The notes beneath the pieces were generated by a model, which searched no databases, was not told the origin of the DNA, and saw only the letters and a list, made by a program, of their open reading frames with translations. A program made the translations under genes and the position numbers. Positions 1 to 5,594 of a DNA stretch of 10,016 bases are shown here, one piece after another. Numbering within the stretch: the first letter of the stretch is position 1; every line of letters starts with the position of its first letter. The stretch comes from an uncultured Ruminococcus sp. (GTDB taxonomy: Bacteria > Bacillota > Clostridia > Oscillospirales > Ruminococcaceae): NCBI GenBank assembly GCA_937942105.1, contig CALDFS010000037.1:1-10016 (forward strand). The letters run 5' to 3'.

Positions 1-444
1 CTGGAGCTTAAGCCCATCAAAGAAAAGCTGTTTGGCGCTCTTCGCATTGATACATCGGTTTTCAGTCATAGGATAGGTAAGATAATAATTACGTTTCTTT
101 TGGTCGATTTTACGTGGATATTCTTCTGCGCTTCAGATATAAGAGCCGCTTTCGGCATTATAGGTCGTATGTTCTCGACATTTAGCTTTACGTCCTTCTT
201 CGACGGTTCGCTGTTCTCAATGAGATTATCTTCCACCGAGTTTCTCATAGCGATAGTCGCTCTGCTGATACTGTTGGCAGTGGATATCATGCATTACAAG
301 GGAATGAAGCTTCGTGATTCTTTGGCTAAGCAGGGATTGTGGTTCAGATATATTGTTTACTTAACCGGTATATTTATTGTGTTGATATTTGGCATCTACG
401 GACCCGGCTTTGAAGCAAGCCAGTTTATTTACTTCCAGTTCTAA
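1..444 (+). CDS. MBOAT-family membrane O-acyltransferase (AlgI/DltB-like), C-terminal 147 residues
   Basis: The reading frame is open from the first base, so the gene starts upstream of the window. The visible 147 residues contain three hydrophobic segments (about residues 28-44, 80-97 and 115-132). The stretch DFTWIFFCASDIRAAF followed by GRMF resembles the N/D-F-x-W-I-F-F-R-A block of AlgI-type MBOAT proteins, and the terminus FGIYGPGFEASQFIYFQF is a very common ending in bacterial MBOATs of this class. Family members move an acyl group, usually acetyl, across the membrane and pass it to a polysaccharide with the help of an SGNH-fold partner. The catalytic His lies upstream, outside the window. 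The SGNH gene follows after 17 bases with its own Shine-Dalgarno site, which fits an AlgI/AlgJ-style pair. The acceptor polymer cannot be told from this fragment. Confidence 0.88.
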   Translation: MELKPIKEKLFGALRIDTSVFSHRIGKIIITFLLVDFTWIFFCASDIRAAFGIIGRMFSTFSFTSFFDGSLFSMRLSSTEFLIAIVALLILLAVDIMHYKGMKLRDSLAKQGLWFRYIVYLTGIFIVLIFGIYGPGFEASQFIYFQF

Positions 445-461
445 AGAAAGGGGAGAGATTT

Positions 462-2471
462 ATGAAAAAGATAAAAATCGCAGCGGAAATAGTAGTTTTT
501 GCTGTTCTGTTTTTGTTTTTATTCTATGTTGTAGATGTTACCCTTTCCATTAAGAATAGTGACGGCATTGCACAAATGAAGGATTTATACAACTATCCCA
601 AAGACAGCATTGATGTTATATTCCTCGGAAGCTCCCATATAGGGGTTAATATCGATACCGAACAGTTGTGCAATGAGTATGGAATAGCTTCATATAAGCT
701 GTGGGGTTCAACCCAACCGATATGGAATTCATATTATAATCTGGTCGAAGTTCTGAAACGTCAGCGCCCGAAGTTGGTTGTTCTTGAGACACTTGCAATG
801 ACTCATAATATTGAGTATCAGAGCTATGCAGAAGTCTTTAATAACGTTTCCGGCATGAGATTATCATTGAACAAGTTAAGAAACATATGGGCGTCGACCG
901 CATCAGAGAACAGAAATAGCGTTATTATAGGATTTACAACCTACCATAACAGATATACCGAGCTTAACTCGGACGATTTCAAAAACTACTATTGGAATTA
1001 TAACTTCAACCAAGAGAAAAATATAAAGAATTGGTATGCTGTCAGAGTAATACCAGAGCCTTCCGTTTCGACAGCCAAAAGACCCTTTGGCGAAAAGCAG
1101 GAACGATATTTTAAAAAGTTTATAAGCTTATGCCAACGCGAGAATATTCCGCTTCTGCTTATCAGTGCGCCCTATTCCATGCCAGATGAAGAGCGGGAAC
1201 GTTTAAATACCTTAAAGGAATATGCAGAAGAAAACAACATCCCCTATCTTGATCTACAAACAAATTACAAAGATATTGGCATAGACTTTACAAGCGATTA
1301 CGGTGACGATGGTGGACATTTTAACAGCTACGGCATTAAAAAGTTTACCAGCGCGGTCGGCGAGTATCTTCGCGCACATTATGACCTTCCGGAGCGGTAT
1401 GGCGACCCGTATTTTGCATACAGCGTTCCCTCCGATGCCGAGTATGCAATTTATGAGCCATTTGTCGGAGACGGCGAAAGGGAGTTTATCGACACCGGAA
1501 TATCGCTTTTCAGCAACCCCGAAAGCGCTTGGACTGTTATTTCGAGAATAAACACCACCGTCACAAGCAATGAGAAAATCTACTTCTCCTGCTTCAGCGA
1601 AAGCGAACCGTATCGCGGCTTGCTTGTCAGAGGCACCGGCGGAAAAGAAATTGATGTTATCGTCGGAAGCAACTACTACTGCAAGGTCGAATTGCCGCAG
1701 AACCGCAGCTTTGTCGCGCTTGCTATTACGTACAACAGCGGGGAATACAGCATTTATCTCGACGGCAAAAAGATATACGCGAATATTAAATCCCCCTGCG
1801 ATTCCTATAACGGAACGCTTACCATCGGTTCGCAGTGGCTTGCCAACAATCAGCTCGGCAAGTTCAGCGCCGTAACCTTGGATAAGTTTGAGGTTTACGA
1901 TTGGCGATTCAGCGACGGCGAGATTTCCGATTGGATGACCGAGAACACCTATATTCCGTCAAAGGATGAAATGATTGAGACCTATAAACAGATGTACACT
2001 GGCAATCTGAATTATACTCTTGAATATCCGTTCAGCGGAAACGGCTCCGACTATTATCTCGATACCGGCGTTCAGCTATTTGCAGACCCGCAGCAAAACT
2101 GGGAGCTTAAGTGCGAGCTTGAGATTTCTCATGCCATTGAGGACGGCGTTTATCTCTCCTGCTTCAGCGAGGAGGTCGGCGCATACAGGGGCTTGCTGAT
2201 TCGTGTATCCAACAAGGAGCTTCAGGTTCTGCTTGCCAACGGTCAAAGCCTTATTCACCCGATTTCTGCCGGAGGAGATTACGACATCGAAATCAAGAAG
2301 GACGGCAATAAATATGAAGTCTTTGTAATGGGGTATTCCATCGGCATAATCGAGGGCGACTGCGAACCCTATTACGGTCCGCTTCTTATAGACGCAGAGC
2401 TTGACGAGAACTACAGACCGTTCCGTTACAGCTCGTTCACGGTCAACTCATTGGAGATAATTCAAAAATAG
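462..2471 (+). CDS. Membrane-anchored SGNH-type acyltransferase/esterase with two C-terminal LamG-like domains
   Basis: This 669-residue protein starts with a signal anchor (hydrophobic about residues 6-29), so the rest is probably outside the membrane. Residues 50-305 look like an SGNH/GDSL fold. Block I is IFLGSSHIG with the presumed nucleophile Ser58. A helper segment LWGSTQPIWN follows at 80-89, and the C-terminal block YGDDGGHFNSYG places the likely acid and base at Asp283 and His286 (D-x-x-H). Next to an MBOAT, this class normally finishes O-acylation of an exported glycan, as AlgJ/AlgX do. Residues 331-491 and 521-668 are two related beta-rich units of LamG/concanavalin type (DTG, SCFSE, YRGLL, then a DYDIEI/YSIYLDG-type strand), likely glycan-binding. 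The start is supported by AAAGGGGAG at 447-455, six bases before the ATG. LamG tails are not part of the standard AlgJ/DltD architecture. The fold and location are fairly sure; the substrate and whether the enzyme transfers or hydrolyses are not. Confidence 0.85.
   Translation: MKKIKIAAEIVVFAVLFLFLFYVVDVTLSIKNSDGIAQMKDLYNYPKDSIDVIFLGSSHIGVNIDTEQLCNEYGIASYKLWGSTQPIWNSYYNLVEVLKRQRPKLVVLETLAMTHNIEYQSYAEVFNNVSGMRLSLNKLRNIWASTASENRNSVIIGFTTYHNRYTELNSDDFKNYYWNYNFNQEKNIKNWYAVRVIPEPSVSTAKRPFGEKQERYFKKFISLCQRENIPLLLISAPYSMPDEERERLNTLKEYAEENNIPYLDLQTNYKDIGIDFTSDYGDDGGHFNSYGIKKFTSAVGEYLRAHYDLPERYGDPYFAYSVPSDAEYAIYEPFVGDGEREFIDTGISLFSNPESAWTVISRINTTVTSNEKIYFSCFSESEPYRGLLVRGTGGKEIDVIVGSNYYCKVELPQNRSFVALAITYNSGEYSIYLDGKKIYANIKSPCDSYNGTLTIGSQWLANNQLGKFSAVTLDKFEVYDWRFSDGEISDWMTENTYIPSKDEMIETYKQMYTGNLNYTLEYPFSGNGSDYYLDTGVQLFADPQQNWELKCELEISHAIEDGVYLSCFSEEVGAYRGLLIRVSNKELQVLLANGQSLIHPISAGGDYDIEIKKDGNKYEVFVMGYSIGIIEGDCEPYYGPLLIDAELDENYRPFRYSSFTVNSLEIIQK
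1461..2465 (+). repeat. Internal duplication: two LamG-like units in the SGNH protein, 190-residue period
   Basis: Residues 334-491 (bases 1461-1934) and 524-668 (2031-2465) align co-linearly. Phe334/Phe524, the DTG at 344-346/534-536 and the SCFSE at 376-380/566-570 are all exactly 190 residues apart; YRGLL at 384/575 is shifted by one residue, meaning a single indel. At DNA level a 16-base identity (tctcctgcttcagcga) occurs at 1585-1600 and 2155-2170, 570 bases apart. The rest has diverged, so this is an old domain duplication and not an assembly artefact. The second unit ends within one residue of the protein's C-terminus. Confidence 0.8.
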
Positions 2472-2480
2472 GGGAATTTG

Positions 2481-2487
2481 AAAGGAG
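2481..2487 (+). promoter_or_regulatory. Shine-Dalgarno site that fixes the glycosyltransferase start at ATG 2496
   Basis: AAAGGAG at 2481-2487 sits eight bases before the ATG at 2496. The frame can be opened upstream at a TTG (2478), which would add six residues, but that codon lies just before the Shine-Dalgarno site and has no site of its own at proper spacing. ATG 2496 gives MPTGKPLLWIVIPCYNEE, which begins directly before the first beta strand, as expected for this family. Confidence 0.75.
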
Positions 2488-2495
2488 TCATATCT

Positions 2496-3476
2496 ATGCC
2501 AACCGGAAAACCGTTACTTTGGATTGTAATTCCATGCTACAACGAGGAAAAAGTCCTGCCCATTACAGCGCCCATGTTCTTAGGAAAAATCAAAAGCCTT
2601 GCGGATGCCGGAAAAATCAGCGACAAATCAAGAGTGCTTTTCGTCAACGACGGCTCCAAGGACAAGACCTGGGACATTATCGTTGACCTTGCCCATACCG
2701 ATGAACACTACATAGGAATCAGCCAGAGCCGCAACCGAGGACACCAGAACGCCGTGCTTGCGGGACTTATGGAGGCAAAGGACAAGTGCGATATTACGAT
2801 ATCAATCGACTGCGATGGTCAGGACGATATAAACGCCATGGACGCCATGGTTGACGAGTATCTTGCAGGCAACGAGGTGGTATACGGCGTTCGTTCCAAG
2901 CGCAAGACAGATACCTTTTTCAAGCGTTTTACCGCAGAGGGCTTCTATCATCTAATGAATTTTCTCGGTGCGGATATAGTCTTCAACCACGCTGACTATA
3001 GACTTATCAGCGCAAGAGTTCTCGAAAGCTTTGCGGATTACAAGGAGGTAAATATCTTCCTTCGCGGTATGATTCCACTCGTTGGCTTTAAGAGTACAAG
3101 TGTATTTTACGAGCGTTCTGAAAGAATTGCCGGCGAGAGCCATTATCCACTGAAGAAAATGCTTGCTCTTGCATTCGACGGAATAACAAGCCTTACAGTC
3201 AAGCCAATAAGACTTATAACAGCCTTGGGAGCAACAGTAACATTTTTAAGCTTTATTGGAATAATTTGGGCAATAATACAGGCAATATTTAATTCCTCTG
3301 TAGCAGGATGGGCGTCCACAATATGTATAGTCTGCTTCATAGGCGGAATTCAGCTTATAAGCATAGGTGTAATTGGTGAATATATCGGAAAGATATATCT
3401 CGAAACCAAAGCCCGCCCCAGATATATTATCAGTGAGAGAACATGGGAACCCTATGAAAGAGAATATAAGGGATAG
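2496..3476 (+). CDS. GT2-family polyprenyl-phosphate glycosyltransferase (GtrB/DPM1-like)
   Basis: The 326-residue protein is a GT-A enzyme that probably moves a sugar from a nucleotide donor to undecaprenyl phosphate on the cytoplasmic face; the lipid-linked sugar would then be used outside. Seen: WIVIPCYNEEKVLP at the N-terminus, FVNDGSKDKTWDII (about 49-62), SRNRGHQNAVLAG (78-90) and a metal-binding D-C-D at about 105-107 followed by GQDD. The usual family wording here is D-A-D-L-Q-D-P. ADYRLISARV and RGMIPLVGF follow, then the SHYPLKKMLALAFDGITS amphipathic region. Two membrane helices lie at about 240-265 and 272-296, then a short basic tail. Length and layout match GtrB and related enzymes. 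It is the last gene of the MBOAT-SGNH unit, 24 bases after the SGNH stop. No matching flippase or GT-C transferase is in the window, so sugar and acceptor are unknown. The 3' third is much more AT-rich than the middle. Confidence 0.9.
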   Translation: MPTGKPLLWIVIPCYNEEKVLPITAPMFLGKIKSLADAGKISDKSRVLFVNDGSKDKTWDIIVDLAHTDEHYIGISQSRNRGHQNAVLAGLMEAKDKCDITISIDCDGQDDINAMDAMVDEYLAGNEVVYGVRSKRKTDTFFKRFTAEGFYHLMNFLGADIVFNHADYRLISARVLESFADYKEVNIFLRGMIPLVGFKSTSVFYERSERIAGESHYPLKKMLALAFDGITSLTVKPIRLITALGATVTFLSFIGIIWAIIQAIFNSSVAGWASTICIVCFIGGIQLISIGVIGEYIGKIYLETKARPRYIISERTWEPYEREYKG

Positions 3477-3516
3477 AAGGGTTGTCAGCATAGTGTGTTG
3501 ATGTTTTGCTTGATGC

Positions 3517-3575
3517 AAACGTCCTGCCGTAATAGTCATATATTGGCTGTTGCAGCGGGACGTTTCTATTCTACT
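3517..3575 (+). terminator. Probable Rho-independent terminator after the surface-polysaccharide unit
   Basis: AAACGTCC (3517-3524) can pair with GGACGTTT (3558-3565). TGC (3525-3527) can extend the stem with GCA (3552-3554) if GCG (3555-3557) bulges out. The right arm runs straight into a T-rich stretch (tttctattct). It lies 40 bases after the glycosyltransferase stop and no gene follows for 250 bases. The loop is long (about 24 bases) and the tail is interrupted, so efficiency is uncertain. Confidence 0.6.
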
Positions 3576-3752
3576 ATAAAATATGCTTATAATCCATCAA
3601 ACCTTGAGCTTTGCCTTCCGATAAGTATAATATTAATTTCCCTTAAAAGTGAAACTGTAGAATAAATATGAAATCGAATCCAATCCCCCAAAAAACTCAG
3701 CTTCAAAAATCCATATGATAAAGAATCCGGAAAATTGCAAATTTTTTCGCAT
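3576..3752. other. AT-rich intergenic stretch before the sigma-factor promoter
   Basis: This part of the 341-base gap between the glycosyltransferase and the sigma factor is strongly AT-rich. I see no convincing coding frame, RNA or repeat in it. A TATAAT at 3626-3631 has only a weak -35 (TTGAGC, 16-base spacer) and no gene close behind. The AT-rich run up to 3750, including ATTTTTT at 3741-3747, could act as an UP-like element for the promoter that follows. Confidence 0.5.
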
Positions 3753-3783
3753 TCCCGAAACCTTTACACTCCTTTTGTCGGGA
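3753..3783. repeat. Inverted repeat TCCCGA-N19-TCGGGA spanning the sigma-gene promoter
   Basis: TCCCGA at 3753-3758 is mirrored by TCGGGA at 3778-3783, with 19 bases between. The left arm ends just before the TTTACA -35 box and the right arm ends three bases before the TATAAT -10 box. The placement would suit an operator bound by a dimer. Six-base arms can occur by chance, so this is only a candidate. Confidence 0.4.
3757..3779 (+). promoter_or_regulatory. Possible ECF-type promoter overlapping the sigma-A promoter
   Basis: GAAACCTTT at 3757-3765 resembles the AAC-containing -35 boxes of Bacillus sigma-W/sigma-M-type ECF promoters. TGTC at 3776-3779 resembles their CGTC/CGTA -10, and 14 bases lie between GAAAC and TGTC. 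ECF sigma genes commonly drive themselves, so such a site in front of this gene is plausible. The match is partial and judged by eye. Confidence 0.3.
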
Positions 3784-3791
3784 TGTATAAT
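3763..3791 (+). promoter_or_regulatory. Sigma-A-type promoter for the sigma/anti-sigma pair
   Basis: TTTACA (3763-3768) and a perfect TATAAT (3786-3791) are separated by exactly 17 bases. Transcription would start near 3798, leaving about 20 bases of leader containing AAAAGGAG (3801-3808), nine bases before ATG 3818. The leader is too short for a riboswitch, so control would act at the promoter. Confidence 0.75.
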
Positions 3792-3817
3792 AGAAAAGCA
3801 AAAAGGAGCTGACATTT

Positions 3818-4372
3818 ATGCAGGATGAAATTATAGTCGAGCTGTATTGGCAGCGCGACGAATCCGCACTTCGCGAAACCGAAATTAAATACGGCAGTTA
3901 TCTGAGCAAGGTATCATTCAATATCCTTTCGGATAAAGAGGACGCTCAGGAAATTCTGAACGAAACCCTTCTTTGTGCGTGGAACTCAATGCCGCAGCAA
4001 AGACCAAAGCTTTTAGGCGCGTATCTTAGCAAAATTACCCGCGATTTGTCGATTGACAGATACCGTGCAAAGCATAGAAAAAAGCGGGTCAACTCGGAGT
4101 TTGCCGTCTCTCTTGAAGAGCTTAGCGACATAGCCTCAGATGATAGCGGCGGCGAGCTTGATTGCATACTATTGGGCGATGCCATCAACAGATATCTGCA
4201 CACGCTTACCCATGAAGCAAGAACAGCATTTGTTCAAAGATATTACCTTTGCGATTCCGTATCTGAAATAGCACACAGTCTCGGCTGCGGCGAGGGCAAG
4301 GTCAAAAGTCTGGTTTTCAGAGTGCGCAAAGGGCTAAGGGAGCATCTTATAAAGGAGGGGTATGACATATGA
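3818..4372 (+). CDS. ECF-like sigma-70 family RNA polymerase sigma factor
   Basis: The 184-residue protein has the two-domain layout of an ECF sigma factor. Residues 15-90 form region 2: YGSYLSKVSFNIL, then DKEDAQEILNETLLCAWNSMP as the core-binding and -10-recognition helices, then a basic SIDRYRAKHRKKR. Residues 91-115 are an acidic linker. Residues 117-176 form region 4 with the helix-turn-helix VSEIAHSLGCGEGKVKSLVFRVRKGLREHL. It should direct RNA polymerase to a small set of promoters, perhaps including its own. It starts at ATG 3818 behind AAAAGGAG and overlaps the next gene by four bases (ATGA), so the two products are probably made in a fixed ratio, as for a sigma factor and its inhibitor. 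I cannot assign it to a numbered ECF group by eye, and its target genes are unknown. The pilus operon downstream has a sigma-A-looking promoter and need not be a target. Confidence 0.9.
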   Translation: MQDEIIVELYWQRDESALRETEIKYGSYLSKVSFNILSDKEDAQEILNETLLCAWNSMPQQRPKLLGAYLSKITRDLSIDRYRAKHRKKRVNSEFAVSLEELSDIASDDSGGELDCILLGDAINRYLHTLTHEARTAFVQRYYLCDSVSEIAHSLGCGEGKVKSLVFRVRKGLREHLIKEGYDI

Positions 4373-5235
4373 AGGCAATAGATATAAGCAGGTCGCTGAA
4401 TTACCTTGATGATGATATTATAGCTGAAGCAATGGCTTCAAAAGGCACGAAATCTTCTCGCAAAAAGCACCGGCTTACAAGGTGCTTAGCAGCTGCGCTA
4501 TCCTGCGCGGCGGTGATTGCTGCAGTCGTGCTTATAGGGGTTCGCGGCAGACAGGATATGCCCGTCCGCCCGCCTGTTTCAAGTGATGTGACAGTACTAA
4601 CGGATGTCACCGACACCGACACTCGGTCCACCGCACCGACCACCACCGCAGAGCCGCCGGTTACAGCCGTCAGCGATACAATTCTAAGCGATACGTCCAC
4701 AGCATCAGACACAACTGATGAAGCGCTGCCAATCGGCGGCGGGGACTATACATTTGAACGGAAGTATGTTGAAGAAGCAGAAAACTTATATATAGCCGCC
4801 CAAATCGTCGGGCAGAAGGCAAGGGATGAGTGGGTAAATAATGTTTATCTTAAAATGTCTTCCGAGGAGATGAGCGAGCTTCCCGCACTTTACCGAATCA
4901 TACATGACCTGAACATCCCGAAGGAGGATTTCATAGAGGAAAACAAAAAATATGTCGATTATCCGGGTATGTACTATTCCGAGGAAATAATAGAAGCGCT
5001 TTATCTTGATGATATCAAGGAAATGAAAAAGCAGCTGGTAAATCCCACGGCACTGTATTACGACGGCGAGATATACACCTTCTACGAGCTTCTCAAAGCT
5101 CCCGAGCTTACCGATAATATTCCGGATGAGGTCTTGGAGGAGTACCTCGATTTCATCTATGACACAGCTGTGCAAATCGGTGAGATAAAGTATATGCAGG
5201 AGGAGATAAATACGTTAAGAGACTATATAGATTGA
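4369..5235 (+). CDS. Single-pass membrane protein coupled to the ECF sigma factor; probable anti-sigma/sensor with unknown extracellular domain
   Basis: The 288-residue product has a short cytoplasmic N-terminus (1-36) carrying the motif YLDDDIIAEA (12-21). From memory, similar (I/L)DD-x-(I/L)-(I/L)-x-EA motifs occur in membrane proteins encoded beside ECF sigma factors in Clostridia. A basic patch (SSRKKHRLTR, 29-38) precedes one membrane helix (39-58), giving an inside-to-outside topology. Residues 70-118 are a Thr/Ser/Asp-rich, low-complexity linker. Residues 125-288 are an acidic, largely helical domain rich in Tyr and Glu (for example YYDGEIYTFYELLKAPEL at 230-247) that I do not recognise. 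No H-x3-C-x2-C zinc motif of ZAS anti-sigmas is present. Start: AAAGGAGGGG (4351-4360), eight bases ahead, inside the sigma gene. Anti-sigma function is inferred from the overlap and topology; the ligand of the outer domain is unknown. Confidence 0.75.
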   Translation: MKAIDISRSLNYLDDDIIAEAMASKGTKSSRKKHRLTRCLAAALSCAAVIAAVVLIGVRGRQDMPVRPPVSSDVTVLTDVTDTDTRSTAPTTTAEPPVTAVSDTILSDTSTASDTTDEALPIGGGDYTFERKYVEEAENLYIAAQIVGQKARDEWVNNVYLKMSSEEMSELPALYRIIHDLNIPKEDFIEENKKYVDYPGMYYSEEIIEALYLDDIKEMKKQLVNPTALYYDGEIYTFYELLKAPELTDNIPDEVLEEYLDFIYDTAVQIGEIKYMQEEINTLRDYID

Positions 5236-5243
5236 CCATATAC

Positions 5244-5284
5244 CCCGGGACAATTCGTTAAGAACCATCCCGGGTTATTCTTCG
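5244..5284 (+). terminator. Rho-independent terminator after the sigma/anti-sigma pair
   Basis: CCCGGGA (5244-5250) pairs perfectly with TCCCGGG (5268-5274), giving a seven-base GC-rich stem with a 17-base loop. TTATTCTTC follows at once. The hairpin begins eight bases after the stop codon at 5233-5235. It separates this cassette from the pilus operon. Confidence 0.72.
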
Positions 5285-5349
5285 CCTATAAGTCAATTGT
5301 AAAGAAGCATTATATTGCATAAAAAGTATTATTCATCAATAAAAAATGT

Positions 5350-5395
5350 TCAAATATCAATAATTTGCATCGAGAAATTAGTGCAGAATATTTGA
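5350..5395. repeat. AT-rich inverted repeat upstream of the pilus promoter
   Basis: TCAAATAT (5350-5357) is mirrored by ATATTTGA (5388-5395), 30 bases apart. Nested inside are TTTGCA and TGCAGA, which extend the symmetry imperfectly. The element lies about 60 bases ahead of the -35 box, where an activator could bind. In such AT-rich DNA, eight-base mirrored arms are not rare. Confidence 0.35.
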
Positions 5396-5453
5396 TAATA
5401 CATAATTATTCTGTTAAAAACAAACAAAATCTTAGATATTTTGAGCGGGAGTA

Positions 5454-5482
5454 TTGACAAAAGTCAGTGAAGATGATACAAT
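5454..5482 (+). promoter_or_regulatory. Sigma-A-type promoter of the pilus operon
   Basis: A perfect TTGACA (5454-5459) and TACAAT (5477-5482, five of six bases) are separated by exactly 17 bases. AT-rich DNA lies upstream. Transcription would start near 5489, about 105 bases before pilB. The next three genes follow with gaps of 18 and 21 bases and a four-base overlap, so this promoter probably serves the whole operon. Confidence 0.75.
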
Positions 5483-5594
5483 TTCAGTAACAGCAAAGGG
5501 CGTTTTTGCACAGTTCGATTAAGTGCGCTGATAAGATTATTATATTACCTCGCCTGCTCAATAACTGTTGTAAAGCAGAAAGGAATGTGTCCCG

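Larger units (their letters stand above)
5285..5594. other. Upstream region and leader of the pilus operon
   Basis: The gap has no convincing coding frame. From 5285 to about 5450 it is very AT-rich, with an inverted repeat at 5350-5395 and A/T runs just ahead of the promoter that could serve as an UP element. From about 5489 to 5594 it would be a transcribed leader of some 105 bases. The leader can form two small hairpins (GCAC/GTGC around 5510-5530; CTGCT 5554-5558 with AGCAG 5574-5578, directly before the ribosome site). I do not recognise a known riboswitch class in it and see no match to the c-di-GMP-I consensus. Confidence 0.5.

Noticed and set aside
1303..1875. Two + strand open frames out of phase inside the SGNH-LamG gene
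   Set aside because: They appear only where the gene becomes G+C-rich, show low-complexity composition and lie wholly inside a well-supported frame.
2478..2495. Upstream TTG start for the glycosyltransferase (six extra residues)
   Set aside because: It lies before the AAAGGAG site that serves ATG 2496, has no site of its own, and the extra residues would translate the ribosome site itself.
3501..3520. GTTTTGC/GCAAAC hairpin competing with the terminator (an attenuator)
   Set aside because: The pairing is imperfect and short, and no gene lies close enough downstream to be controlled by it.
3604..3631. Possible promoter TTGAGC-N16-TATAAT
   Set aside because: The -35 matches only four of six bases, the region is AT-rich enough to give TATAAT by chance, and a much better promoter sits directly before the sigma gene.
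4600..4720. Tandem repeat or CRISPR-like pattern in the GATAC/ACCGAC-rich stretch
   Set aside because: It is codon repetition from the Asp/Thr/Ser-rich linker (GTYAC, GAYAC), with no regular repeat unit or spacers.
4401..5175. Minus-strand open frames within the membrane partner gene
   Set aside because: They mirror the Thr/Ser repeat linker and helical domain of the + strand gene and lack ribosome sites or recognisable domains.
5489..5594. A c-di-GMP riboswitch in the pilus leader, which would fit the PilB prediction
   Set aside because: I looked for the conserved GEMM-type segments and did not find them; the hairpins present are only four or five base pairs long.
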